Source: Butyricicoccus pullicaecorum DSM 23266 (GTDB lineage: Bacteria > Bacillota > Clostridia > Oscillospirales > Butyricicoccaceae). Taken from it: a stretch of DNA of 64,000 nucleotides. Shown one piece after another: positions 51,653 to 60,095 of this stretch. Each line of letters begins with the position of its first letter. Within the stretch, counting starts at the first letter, position 1. The notes under the pieces were generated by a model that was given only the letters and a program-made list of their open reading frames with translations, was not told where the DNA came from and did not search any database. The stretch covers positions 1 through 64,000 of the forward strand of contig NZ_FUXW01000001.1 in the NCBI RefSeq assembly GCF_900167005.1, written 5' to 3'. Position numbers and translations under genes: made by a program.

Positions 51653-52876
51653 ATGGAAAAAACACAAAAATGGAAATCACAGTTTATGATTGTAGCATTG
51701 GGACAGGCAGTTTCAATGTTGGGAAGTCACGGTGTTCAGTTTGCTCTGATTTGGTGGCTTGCCGAAAAAACATCTTCGCCGTTAATGCTGGGAATATCAG
51801 GACTTGTTGCCTATCTCCCAATGACCTTATTCAGTCCGCTGGCTGGAATTGCGGCTGACCGTTATAACCGAAAATTTATCTCTATTTTTTCGGATATGGC
51901 AATGGGTGCAGTTGCACTGATTTATGCAGGACTGCTGTTCTTTTTTGACCTGCCTGTGTGGACAGTATTTGTTATGCTGTGTGTGAGAGGAATTGGAAGC
52001 ACATTCCAGCAGCCGGCAATACAGTCGATCATCCCGCAGCTTGTACCAAAAGACCAGTTAGTAAAAACAAATGGGTGGATGCAGCTTCTCAATTCCGGCT
52101 CATTTTTATTGGGACCGGTAATCGGTGCGTCTTTGTATGCGATTTTCCCGATGTCGGTCGTTTTAATGAGTGATGTAGCAGGAGCAATTTTAGCAAGTAT
52201 TGCGTTAGCTGTTGTTAAAATCCCAAAACTTGAAAAAACAGCGCAAGAAGAACAGCATTTTATCGCAGAGATAAAAGAAGGATTGCAGGTATTCAAAGAA
52301 GATAAAAAATTGTTTTATGTCGTGATTGCAGAGGCTCTTTGTATGTTCTTCTATGCGCCACTATCTTCCTTTTATCCGCTCATGACAAGTGACTATTTTA
52401 AATTATCGGCAATGTATGGCAGCGTTGTGGAATTGTCTTTTGCAATCGGTATGATGGCATCTTCCCTTTTATTTTCCAGTGTGCTGAAGATAAATCGTAA
52501 AATCAGAGTTTCGTTCATCGGTTTGTTTGGAATGGGAATGATGTCGCTGCTTTGCGGTATCATACCGCCTACTTATGTAGGCTGGTTTTTCTTTGCGGGA
52601 GGCTGTATCTGCTTAGGGGCTTCTGGTAATGTCCATACAATCCCATTGACTGCCTATATGCAGGAAACCATATCCCCTGAAAAAATGGGGAGGGCATTTT
52701 CGGTACTTACCTTAATTTCTTCTGTTACAATGCCGATTGGCTTGCTTTTCAGCAGCCCGATAGCAGAAAACGTAGGTGTAAATGTTTGGTTCTTCATATC
52801 CGGTTTGTGTATCATGATTCTTACTGCTGGTATTTTAATCCGCTATTCTTCAAAATGCGGAAAGGAGAAAAGTTGA
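51653..52876 (+). CDS. MFS efflux transporter (MFS_3, Mef-like)
   Basis: A 407-residue, 12-helix major facilitator of the MFS_3/macrolide-efflux-like group: SMLGSHGVQFALIWWLAEKT, the inter-helix loop AGIAADRYNRKFI (motif A-like), IPQLVPKDQLVKTNGW near residue 130. Likely exports a drug or toxic metabolite; substrate not determined. ATG 51653 follows GAGAGGA; an upstream TTG at 51629 is less likely. AT-rich compared with the rest of the island. Confidence 0.82.
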   Translation: MEKTQKWKSQFMIVALGQAVSMLGSHGVQFALIWWLAEKTSSPLMLGISGLVAYLPMTLFSPLAGIAADRYNRKFISIFSDMAMGAVALIYAGLLFFFDLPVWTVFVMLCVRGIGSTFQQPAIQSIIPQLVPKDQLVKTNGWMQLLNSGSFLLGPVIGASLYAIFPMSVVLMSDVAGAILASIALAVVKIPKLEKTAQEEQHFIAEIKEGLQVFKEDKKLFYVVIAEALCMFFYAPLSSFYPLMTSDYFKLSAMYGSVVELSFAIGMMASSLLFSSVLKINRKIRVSFIGLFGMGMMSLLCGIIPPTYVGWFFFAGGCICLGASGNVHTIPLTAYMQETISPEKMGRAFSVLTLISSVTMPIGLLFSSPIAENVGVNVWFFISGLCIMILTAGILIRYSSKCGKEKS

Positions 52877-52892
52877 TCCGTGAATTTCAAAT

Positions 52893-53046
52893 GTGAGCAT
52901 TAGGCCCCCAGGGCACTCACTCTTGCAAAAGGCCCTCATCTTTCCGGGTACTCAAAAGGTGAGCATTTGGTACTTGGGAAAAACATTGCTCACGACATGA
53001 AATCTGGTGCTGAAGGTGCTCACTTTTTTGGGGCCCTTTTGCTCAC
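52893..53046. repeat. cluster of GTGAGCA motifs (possible IS remnant)
   Basis: GTGAGCA occurs at 52893-52899 and 52959-52965, and its complement TGCTCAC at 52987-52993, 53017-53023 and 53040-53046, with GGCCCC/GGGGCC nearby on both sides. Several inner repeats facing inward resemble the multiple binding sites at ends of IS21-type elements, but no transposase gene lies between them. Confidence 0.5.
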
Positions 53047-53071
53047 ATTTTCGTTTGACAAACACACCATA

Positions 53072-53127
53072 CGGAGTATCATTAAAGGATCTGAAAAGGT
53101 CTGCTGATGATACTCCGCATTTTTTTA
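53072..53127 (+). terminator. terminator after the MFS/repeat region
   Basis: CGGAGTATCAT/ATGATACTCCG, loop of 24 bases, then CATTTTTTT. Confidence 0.75.
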
Positions 53128-53371
53128 TTTCCAAGTTTATTATAGAGATCTGTGCGGGGGCGTAGCTTAATGCTACGCCTTTTCTCGTTTCCAAAAGAAT
53201 GTCCCGCTCGGGGATTTTCCGGCAATCCGGTACCTCAAAGGATCCAATGCAGTTTTGGTGATTCTGTTCTCCTTGACCGCAGGACAAACCTCGATGTACT
53301 GAATGAGCTCGGCAGCCGTGCGTTTGGTGATGGAGCTATTTTAAAAAAAGCTTAAAATTTGTTAAAGCTGC
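53128..53371. other. intergenic region, possible gene remnant
   Basis: Contains a GCGTAGC/GCTACGC hairpin near 53159-53178. On the minus strand a short open stretch (about 53343-53178) could code for some 55 residues including TAAELIQYIEV, but it has no start with a ribosome-binding site and I recognise no family. Probably the debris of a lost gene. Confidence 0.35.
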
Positions 53372-53426
53372 TTGCAAATCGACGGGAATATGCTATAATT
53401 AGGACAAATTTTGCGGCCAAGGCCGC
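53372..53426 (+). promoter_or_regulatory. promoter of the CPBP gene with adjacent palindrome
   Basis: TTGCAA (53372-53377), 16-bp spacer ending TGC, TATAAT (53394-53399). GCGGCC-AA-GGCCGC (53413-53426) follows near the transcription start. Confidence 0.55.
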
Positions 53427-53439
53427 ATGGGAGGTTGTT

Positions 53440-54306
53440 ATGAACAAAAAGATTCCCCCGCTACACAGCTTGACATGGCTGTGGTGCAGCTTATTCGCAT
53501 ACAGCGTGCTGTTTGGGTTACTGCAAAAACTTTTGTCTTCTGTTCCCGGCTTGCCGGAGGGTATCGTGCTGCTCCTTAGCTGCGCGGTGGCATCGGCGAT
53601 CCCCCTGCTCTGGTCCTCACTAGTGAGCGGCGAAGCCCCTCACTTCTCTTCCCAGAAGGCCTCTTTGGGCACGCTGGTTTTTCTCATAAGTGTGGCGCTG
53701 AGTGGAAATCTTGCCGTCATGGTACTTACTCCGGTTCTAGAGCGGGTGTGGAACCTGGTTGGCTTCACCGCCCAAGCGGCGGCAGTGGGAGAAGAAATCG
53801 CCACACCGCTGCTGGCAATATATATTTGTATAGTCGGTCCTGTCCTTGAGGAACTGATCTACCGAGGAGTGGTGCTGCGCCGCTTGCTGCCAGGGGGGGC
53901 GCGGCAGGCCATTTTACTGTCGGCCCTGTGCTTCGGGCTGATGCACCACGATCTCTATCAGGGGTTGTCCGCCTTCTGGTGCGGATTGATTTTCGGCTAT
54001 GCGGCCCTGCACTACGGATTGGGGACGTCCATCGGACTGCACATCGCCGGAAACAGCATTGCTGTGGCGCTGCCGCTACTGCGCCAGGCGGGCACTCCTG
54101 GTGCCCTGGCTACCTTGGCTCTGGTGTTTGTCTCGGTGGTGATCGCAGTGACAGGAGGGATCCGCCTGCTGCTGAAAAGACGGGGACGGAAGCGCGAGAG
54201 AAGTCAGGCCGGCGGGAGTAGCGGCGTGTGGAGCAATCCCGCCCTGTGGATGCTGCTGGCCTTTGACACGGTTTATCTCGTTGTGGCCTCATTTACTCAC
54301 CGCTGA
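53440..54306 (+). CDS. CPBP-family intramembrane metalloprotease
   Basis: A 288-residue polytopic protein of the CAAX-protease/bacteriocin-processing (Abi) family. The catalytic motifs are intact: EELIYRG near residue 147, FGLMHHD near residue 178 and HIAGNS near residue 207. Eight or so hydrophobic segments. Bacterial members process peptides or protect against self-made bacteriocins; no bacteriocin gene is seen here. ATG 53440 follows GGGAGG; an upstream in-frame start lies in the promoter. Confidence 0.85.
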   Translation: MNKKIPPLHSLTWLWCSLFAYSVLFGLLQKLLSSVPGLPEGIVLLLSCAVASAIPLLWSSLVSGEAPHFSSQKASLGTLVFLISVALSGNLAVMVLTPVLERVWNLVGFTAQAAAVGEEIATPLLAIYICIVGPVLEELIYRGVVLRRLLPGGARQAILLSALCFGLMHHDLYQGLSAFWCGLIFGYAALHYGLGTSIGLHIAGNSIAVALPLLRQAGTPGALATLALVFVSVVIAVTGGIRLLLKRRGRKRERSQAGGSSGVWSNPALWMLLAFDTVYLVVASFTHR

Positions 54307-54454
54307 AGTAGTATTTGGATAAAAGCCTTGCTTACAAGCCGTTGATATTACTGGATTTTCACAGATTCTTGAATGCCACTTGGACCATGCGCTATGCGCA
54401 GAAAGAAAAAAAGAATATACTTAATCTTGCTGAAGAAGGATACGGAGATAAAGA

Positions 54455-54493
54455 ATGAGCGCCATCATCATTTCGGTGATGGCGCTCATTTTC
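54455..54493 (+). terminator. terminator after the CPBP gene
   Basis: ATGAGCGCCATCA/TGATGGCGCTCAT with a 9-base loop and TTTT. Confidence 0.8.
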
Positions 54494-54509
54494 AGTAGCA
54501 GTAGTAGGC

Positions 54510-54655
54510 GCTGTGGGAATGTGTGTAAACGGTCAAAGGGGCGGAGCTGTGGGAAACAATGTTTGCGGGCTGTGGGAAAGCTTACAGCTTTTCCATCGGG
54601 CCGTGAATATTTGTTTTCCATCGGTGAAGCGGCCGTTTTCCACATTTCCCACAGC
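54510..54655. repeat. GCTGTGGGAA repeats with outer inverted repeat
   Basis: GCTGTGGGAA occurs three times (54510-54519, 54546-54555, 54569-54578) and inverted once (54646-54655). The outermost copies extend into an imperfect inverted repeat of ~23 bp ending in AAACGG/CCGTTT. TTTTCCACA (54636-54644) fits a DnaA-box-like sequence. Between 54307 and 54763 there is no gene I can support. Confidence 0.55.
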
Positions 54656-54720
54656 GGAAAATAGCATGATAGCATACTTGTATATTGCTTTTCTGCAAAA
54701 AAAAATTTATAATGCATTAT

Positions 54721-54738
54721 GGTTAGTTTATGCTAACC
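54721..54738 (+). promoter_or_regulatory. inverted-repeat box upstream of the methyltransferase
   Basis: GGTTAG-TTTATG-CTAACC, just after a TATAAT-like -10 near 54709. Nearly the same box occurs before the ABC pair at 60096-60113. Confidence 0.6.
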
Positions 54739-54763
54739 TCAATTTCGAATCACGGAGGCGGTT

Positions 54764-55431
54764 ATGGGAATATTAAAGGCTTTTTTCAACAATACCCGCA
54801 AGCCGAAAGGATTGCTGGGCAGGTGCATGGTGGGCAGCATGAATCATGCCCATGCTGCCCTCGCGGATTGGGGCCTTAGCCATTTGCCCGAAACAGGTCC
54901 CACCGAGATTGCGGAGTTGGGCTGCGGTGGTGGGCGGAATATCCGAGCCCTTTTACGAAAATATCCTGCTGCGACTGTCACCGCCTTAGACTATTCAGAA
55001 ATATCTGTGGAAAAGGCCAAGAGTGTTAACCGCAAGGGGCTGCAAGCCAGCGCTGCCGTATCATACAGGGAGATGTGTCTTGCCTTCCCTTCGAGGATGG
55101 TGCATTTGATTTGGTGACCGCATTTGAAACGGTATATTTCTGGCCTGGTCCTACGGAGAGCTTCCGGGAGGTGTACCGCACTCTGCGGCCGGGCGGCATC
55201 TTTCTGATCGTCAATGAGTCGGACGGAGAAGATCCCCACGCCAGCAAGTGGCTTTCTGTCATTGATGGGATGAGGATCTTCGATGGAGACCAACTTGCCC
55301 GTTTTCTCACCGAGGCAGGTTTTTCTGAGATCATCATAAATCGGAATGCAAAAAAGCATTGGCTCTGCGTTCTGGCGATGCGGGAAAACAGCAGCCTTTT
55401 GGAAAACGAAGAACCGAGTGGCATCTCATAA
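54764..55431 (+). pseudogene. class I SAM-dependent methyltransferase, frameshifted
   Basis: The first frame (from 54764) encodes MGILKAFFNNTRKPKG and the SAM-binding motif I EIAELGCGGGRNIRALL, ending out of frame at 55117. The second frame (to 55431) resumes GDVSCLPFEDGAFDLVTAFETVYFWPG and carries the remaining motifs (YRTLRPGGIFLIVNE). The shift lies between about 55029 and 55045, next to a GGGG run. Together they would be about 220 residues. A sequencing error or slippage is possible instead of a true null. Confidence 0.8.
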
Positions 55432-55560
55432 AAAGCGGCAAATGGTGCGGCTGAGCACAGCATTTGACTTACTATTCAACTATTGGGATGCTTCTGATGA
55501 AGTGTACCGTATATGCTGGAACCAGCGAAACGGACTTTAAGAAGAATGGAGGGACAGAAG

Positions 55561-55809
55561 ATGTGGAAATACACAATCCAAGTAGACGGCATGATGTGCG
55601 GTATGTGCGAGAGCCATGTGAACGATGCGGTGCGGAAAGCCTTTCCGGTGAAGAAGGTCACCTCATCTCGGAGTAAAAAAGAGACTGTGGTAATCACGGA
55701 AACGGAACTGGATCAAGAGGCTTTACAGGCGGCTATTTCCGCTACTGGCTATGATGTGGGGGAGATTCGGAAGGAGTCTTGGCAGAAGAAAGGGCTGTTT
55801 GGCCGATAA
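55561..55809 (+). CDS. heavy-metal-associated (HMA) domain protein
   Basis: An 82-residue single HMA domain, CopZ-like: YTIQVDGMMCGMCESHVNDAV has the metal-binding C13-x2-C16. The C-terminal tail is basic. It may deliver a soft metal to the P-type ATPase downstream (57252), though it could serve another partner. ATG 55561 follows GGAGGG. Confidence 0.82.
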   Translation: MWKYTIQVDGMMCGMCESHVNDAVRKAFPVKKVTSSRSKKETVVITETELDQEALQAAISATGYDVGEIRKESWQKKGLFGR

Positions 55810-55847
55810 GTATCTGAGACACAGATCAATAGAGGGGAGGCAAGCGG

Positions 55848-56750
55848 ATGCTGGCAGAATGTTTATCAGAACAGGGGGAATGGACCCAAGTGATGCCTGG
55901 TGCGCGGGCCTGCTTGTTTTCTCTGTGCGAGAGGACACTTCCTCTGCCCCTTCGGCTGGAGCCTCTGCACTTTGAGGTATTGTTCTGCCTCGCTGGAGGA
56001 ATCACCCTGACCCGGCGGGGTGGGTCGGTTCTGCGGCTCGGTACCCGGCAGGTGCTTCTCCTCACCGACATTTCCCATCTGACCGATGCCAGAGTGGAGA
56101 CCGGCTTAAAGGGTGTGCTGGTGGCGGTGGACGCTCGGGGTGCCCGGGCGAGTCTAAAAGCCATTTGTGACCTGCTGGGCGGTTTGGCCTTGAACACGGA
56201 GCAAGTGCGGCGGTGGATGGCCAGCCGGGGCGGCTGCGCCGTGGAGGGTTCCTCTCCCTGGAGCCAGGCGGCCTTCGCTGACCTGGATCGTTTGCCCCAG
56301 AGCGAGCGGGCACGCTGGTGCGTGTGGAAGTCGGTGGAACTGTTGTATCTGCTATCTGCCCAGGGGGAACCAGCGGCGGAAATGGCCCCGGTGCTGGATC
56401 AGGAGCTGACCCGGACCCTGGCAGAAACCCGCCGATACATGGAGGCGCATCTGGACGAACCTCTCTCCATCTCGACCTTGAGCCGCCGTGCCTGCCTCTC
56501 TGCAACTACATTCAAGGAGGGGTTCCGTCGCCTGTACGGGTTGCCGGCCCACACCTGGCTGCAGCAGCGGCGGATGGAGCGCGCGGCGGAGCTGCTGCGG
56601 GACTCCTCCCTCAGCGTGCTGGGGGTAGCCCAGTCCGTGGGATACAGCAGTGCCAGCCAGTTCTCCGCCGCCTTCCGGCGGCAGTATGGTATGTCGCCGA
56701 CCGTGTATCGAAAAATGTCTGAACCGGCACAACACCGTCCGATTGGGTGA
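55848..56750 (+). CDS. AraC-family transcriptional regulator
   Basis: A 300-residue regulator. The N-terminal half is a cupin-like sensor (LHFEVLFCLAGGITLTRRGG), the C-terminal ~100 residues a double helix-turn-helix: LSISTLSRRACLSATTFKEGFRRLYG and LSVLGVAQSVGYSSASQFSAAFRRQYGMSP. GGGGAGG precedes the ATG. The next genes (small membrane peptide, DUF6110, ATPase) are likely its targets. Similar regulators control metallophore transporters in gut Clostridia (inference). Confidence 0.85.
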   Translation: MLAECLSEQGEWTQVMPGARACLFSLCERTLPLPLRLEPLHFEVLFCLAGGITLTRRGGSVLRLGTRQVLLLTDISHLTDARVETGLKGVLVAVDARGARASLKAICDLLGGLALNTEQVRRWMASRGGCAVEGSSPWSQAAFADLDRLPQSERARWCVWKSVELLYLLSAQGEPAAEMAPVLDQELTRTLAETRRYMEAHLDEPLSISTLSRRACLSATTFKEGFRRLYGLPAHTWLQQRRMERAAELLRDSSLSVLGVAQSVGYSSASQFSAAFRRQYGMSPTVYRKMSEPAQHRPIG

Positions 56751-56827
56751 TACACGGGGCATCCCATCTGCTATACTATTTCAGCACACAGCGGGACGCG
56801 TTTGTTTCCGAGCAGGAGGAGATCGCA

Positions 56828-56908
56828 ATGAAACAACATCGCTTCTGGGCCTGGGGCGCCGTGATCTGCATGGTCATGGTGATGATTACGGGCTACAAAC
56901 ACAAATAA
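56828..56908 (+). CDS. 26-residue membrane peptide
   Basis: Starts MKQHRFWAWG, has one hydrophobic stretch (AVICMVMVMITG, residues 11-22) and ends YKHK. GGAGGAG lies before the ATG. Such a peptide recurs in front of DUF6110 and P-type ATPase genes in clostridial elements as far as I recall, which supports it being translated. Possibly a small subunit of the pump. Confidence 0.6.
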   Translation: MKQHRFWAWGAVICMVMVMITGYKHK

Positions 56909-56933
56909 GCATAGAGCGAAAGGAAAGGTTCCC

Positions 56934-57197
56934 ATGATGAAACACTATGTCAGACTGGCCTGCTTTGTAGGCGGCGCCCTGTTTGGCTCTGCCGGCTTAA
57001 AACTGCTTACCAGCAAAGATGCCAAGAAGGCTTATACTCACATCACTGCCGCAGGTCTGCGGATGAAGGAGAGCGTAATGGAGACCGTTACCTCTGTTCA
57101 GGAGAACGCCGCCGACATTCTGGCCGCTGCCAAGGACATCAACGAGGCCCGGGACGCCAAGGAAGCCGAGGCTCAGGTGGAAGGTCAGGAAGCCTAA
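56934..57197 (+). CDS. DUF6110-family protein
   Basis: An 87-residue protein with an N-terminal hydrophobic helix (LACFVGGALFGSAGLKLL, residues 8-25), then a soluble, alanine- and glutamate-rich helical tail. The double ATG leaves the start open (56934 or 56937). Family function unknown; it lies between the 26-residue peptide and the ATPase. Confidence 0.72.
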   Translation: MMKHYVRLACFVGGALFGSAGLKLLTSKDAKKAYTHITAAGLRMKESVMETVTSVQENAADILAAAKDINEARDAKEAEAQVEGQEA

Positions 57198-57209
57198 AAA
57201 CTGCGGAAG

Positions 57210-57234
57210 GGAGCCGGAAAACGGCTCCTTTTTT
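57210..57234 (+). terminator. terminator-like hairpin between DUF6110 and the ATPase gene
   Basis: GGAGCC-GGAAAAC-GGCTCC and six T, ending 18 bp before the ATPase start. It may act as an attenuator that sets the ratio between DUF6110 and the pump. Confidence 0.7.
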
Positions 57235-57251
57235 CATGAAAGGAGACTTGC

Positions 57252-59348
57252 ATGAGAGCAACCATCGTACACGAGAGCCGGAGCCGGATGCGTCTGCGGC
57301 TCCGGCAAAAAAACATGACGATCCGCCAGGCGGATCTGCTGGAAACCTGGCTGAAGGGACAGCCCTGGATCCGGGAGGCCGTGGTCCATGAGCGCACCTG
57401 CTGCGTCATCGTGACCTATACGGGAGACCGGGAAGCTGTCCTCTCCGCCCTCGGCGCGTTCACCTGGGCCGGGGCGGAGTCGTCTGTCACTCTGTCCGGC
57501 CACAGCACCCGGACTCTGAACCGAGAGTTCCAAGAGAAGCTGGTAGGCAAGGTGGCGGTGAAAGCAGCCGCTGCCCTGTTTTTGCCCGCCCCGCTGCGGA
57601 TCGCCCGGATTGTTTGGCACATGATCCCCTTTCTGCACAGAGGTCTGCGCTGTCTGGGACATCGTCAGATCAAGGTGGAGATGCTGGATGCGTTGTCCAT
57701 CGGGATCTCCGTCTGCCGCAGGGACTTCGGTACTGCCGGCACTGTCATGTTCTTGTTGGAGATCGGTGAACTGCTGGAGGATTGGACACGGAAAAAGTCC
57801 GTAGCCGACCTGGCAGAGAGCCTGTCTCTCCATGTGGATCGGGTATGGCTGAAAACCGAGGCTGGTGAAGTGCTCACCCCTATCGGCCAGATCAGACCCG
57901 GCGACCGGGTCGTGGTTCGAGCCGGAAGCGTCATCCCCCTGGACAGCGTGGTGGCGGAGGGAGAGATCACCGTCAACCAGGCATCCCTCACCGGCGAATC
58001 CGTCCCCGTGGCCAAGCGGCCCGGCGGCGCGGTTTATGCCGGCACTGTGGTGGAGGAGGGCGAGTCCGTGCTGGAGGTAAAGCAGGCCTCCGGCCAGAGC
58101 CGCTATGACCAGATCGTGGAGATGATCCAGCGTTCCGAGCAGATGAAGTCCGCCGCCGAAGCCAAAGCATCCAACTTGGCAGACAAACTGGTACCCTATA
58201 CCTTTGCCGGCAGCCTGGTGAGCCTTGCACTCACCAGGAACTTGACCCGGGCCTTGTCGGTACTTATGGTGGACTTCTCCTGTGCCCTGAAACTGGCCAT
58301 GCCCCTGGCGGTGCTCTCTGCCATGCGGGAGGCGGGGCGGGAGCACATCACGGTCAAGGGCGGCAAGTTCCTGGAGGCTGTGGCCAGCGCCGATACCATT
58401 GTCTTTGATAAGACCGGTACCCTCACCCATGCCTGCCCCAGGGTGGCCCGCGTCATCCCCTTCAATGGTATGGAGGAGGCGGAGATGCTGCGTCTTGCCG
58501 CCTGTTTGGAGGAGCATTTCCCTCACTCTATGGCAAACGCTGTGGTAGAGGAGGCCAAACGCCGGGGGTTGAGCCACGAAGAACGCCATGCTAAGGTGGA
58601 GTATCTGGTTGCTCACGGCATTGCCAGCTCAGTGGATGAAGAGCAAGTGTGCATTGGCAGCGCCCACTTCATCTTCGAGGACGAGAAGTGCGTGATTCCC
58701 GAGGGTGAGGAAAACAAATTTGATGCCCTGCCCCCTGAATTCTCCCAGCTCTATCTGGCCATCGACGGGGTGCTCTCCGCCGTAATCTGCATCTCCGATC
58801 CTCTGCGAGAGGAGGCGCGGGAGGTCCTATCTGCCCTAAGAAATCTGGGCGTAAAAAAACTGGTGATGCTGACCGGGGACAGCCCCCGTACCGCCGCTTC
58901 CATTGCGGAGCAACTGGGGGTAGATGACTTCCGGGCCGGAGTTCTCCCGGCGGATAAGGCTGAGTATGTGGCTGCTATGCGGCGGGAGGGGCACACCGTA
59001 CTGATGGTGGGGGATGGCATCAACGACTCTCCGGCCCTCTCTGAGGCGGACGCCGGCATCGCCATCAGTGACGGGGCGGCCATTGCCAGGGAGATCGCCG
59101 ACATCACCATTGCTGCCGACAGTCTGTGGGAGCTGGTGCGCCTGCGGCAGCTGGCCATGGGCTTAATGTACCGCATCCAGAACAACTACCGCTTTGTCAT
59201 TGGGTTCAATGGGGCGCTGATCGGTCTTGGCGTGGCAGGCATCCTGCCTCCAACCACCTCCGCCATGCTCCACAACCTGTCTACTCTTGGAGTAAGTTTC
59301 CATAGCATGGCTGCTCTGCCCCAGAAAAAACAAAATAAAGTTTCCTGA
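57252..59348 (+). CDS. P1B-type heavy-metal ATPase with atypical ion motif
   Basis: A 698-residue metal pump. The N-terminal ~90 residues resemble a degenerate HMA domain without CxxC. Catalytic signatures: LTGESVPV near residue 246, Asp386 in FDKTGTLT and GDGINDSPAL near residue 590. The ion-site helix reads FSCALKLAMP (Cys344): the usual CPC/SPC proline is missing, and the nucleotide-domain HP dipeptide appears as PHSMA. Metal specificity is therefore not predictable from standard P1B classes. The pump probably exports or handles a transition metal. Confidence 0.85.
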   Translation: MRATIVHESRSRMRLRLRQKNMTIRQADLLETWLKGQPWIREAVVHERTCCVIVTYTGDREAVLSALGAFTWAGAESSVTLSGHSTRTLNREFQEKLVGKVAVKAAAALFLPAPLRIARIVWHMIPFLHRGLRCLGHRQIKVEMLDALSIGISVCRRDFGTAGTVMFLLEIGELLEDWTRKKSVADLAESLSLHVDRVWLKTEAGEVLTPIGQIRPGDRVVVRAGSVIPLDSVVAEGEITVNQASLTGESVPVAKRPGGAVYAGTVVEEGESVLEVKQASGQSRYDQIVEMIQRSEQMKSAAEAKASNLADKLVPYTFAGSLVSLALTRNLTRALSVLMVDFSCALKLAMPLAVLSAMREAGREHITVKGGKFLEAVASADTIVFDKTGTLTHACPRVARVIPFNGMEEAEMLRLAACLEEHFPHSMANAVVEEAKRRGLSHEERHAKVEYLVAHGIASSVDEEQVCIGSAHFIFEDEKCVIPEGEENKFDALPPEFSQLYLAIDGVLSAVICISDPLREEAREVLSALRNLGVKKLVMLTGDSPRTAASIAEQLGVDDFRAGVLPADKAEYVAAMRREGHTVLMVGDGINDSPALSEADAGIAISDGAAIAREIADITIAADSLWELVRLRQLAMGLMYRIQNNYRFVIGFNGALIGLGVAGILPPTTSAMLHNLSTLGVSFHSMAALPQKKQNKVS

Positions 59349-59349
59349 C

Positions 59350-59381
59350 AGAGCCCAGCGCGTATGCGCTGGGCTCTTTTT
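59350..59381 (+). terminator. terminator after the ATPase gene
   Basis: AGAGCCCAGCGC/GCGCTGGGCTCT with a GTAT loop and T-run. Confidence 0.85.
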
Positions 59382-59390
59382 GTATTCCAC

Positions 59391-59443
59391 TTGACAAACT
59401 ACCGCCGCAGTCGTATTATAACAGTGTTATATAACGCTGTTAT
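59391..59443 (+). promoter_or_regulatory. TetR gene promoter with overlapping operator
   Basis: TTGACA (59391-59396), 17-bp spacer, TATTAT (59414-59419). An almost perfect 26-bp palindrome starts in the -10: half-sites ATAACAGTGTTAT (59418-59430) and ATAACGCTGTTAT (59431-59443), differing at one pair. This is classic TetR autorepression. Confidence 0.75.
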
Positions 59444-59456
59444 GAGGAGGAGTCCT

Positions 59457-60074
59457 ATGGAAGAAAAATCTAATGTCACTCTGGAAAAAATCCAAGAGGC
59501 AGCCATGAGCGAATTTCTGGACAAGGGCTTTCAAGGGGCTTCTCTGCGGCAGATTGTAAAAAATGCCGGGGTAACTACTGGTGCGTTCTACGGCTATTTC
59601 TCCAGCAAGGAAGCACTCTTTGCCTCCATCGTGGAGCCACACGCCGCCGCTTTGATGGGGCGGTTCATGGAGGCGCAGACTTCCTTTTCTGAACTGCCGG
59701 AGCAGGAGCAGCCGGAGCACATGGGGCTGGAGTCCAGTCAGTGTGTCCATTGGATGCTGGACTATATCTGCGATCACCGGGAGCCGGTGAAGCTGCTGCT
59801 GTGCAAGGCCGAGGGCACCAGCTACGAGCACTTTGTCCACAACATGGTAGAGGTGGAGGTGGAGTACACGCTCCGTTACATGGATGTTCTCCGCCGCCTG
59901 GGCCGGGAGGTCCCGGAACTGAGCCAGTCTCTTTGCCACATCATCGCCAGCGGAATGTTCAACGGCCTTTTTGAGATCGTCGTACATGATATGCCGAAAG
60001 AGCAGGCCCTGCGGGATGTAGAACAGTTCCGAACTTTCTACACGGGTGGATGGCTGAAATTGATGGGGGGATGA
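59457..60074 (+). CDS. TetR-family transcriptional regulator
   Basis: A 205-residue repressor. The N-terminal helix-turn-helix is complete: EKIQEAAMSEFLDKGFQGASLRQIVKNAGVTTGAFYGYFSSKEALF. The rest is the ligand-binding helical domain with CDHREPVKLLLCKAEGTSYEHF. ATG 59457 follows GAGGAGG. The ABC pair lies 58 bp downstream on the same strand. Confidence 0.87.
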   Translation: MEEKSNVTLEKIQEAAMSEFLDKGFQGASLRQIVKNAGVTTGAFYGYFSSKEALFASIVEPHAAALMGRFMEAQTSFSELPEQEQPEHMGLESSQCVHWMLDYICDHREPVKLLLCKAEGTSYEHFVHNMVEVEVEYTLRYMDVLRRLGREVPELSQSLCHIIASGMFNGLFEIVVHDMPKEQALRDVEQFRTFYTGGWLKLMGG

Positions 60075-60095
60075 CCCCTATCTTTTTTGAATATT

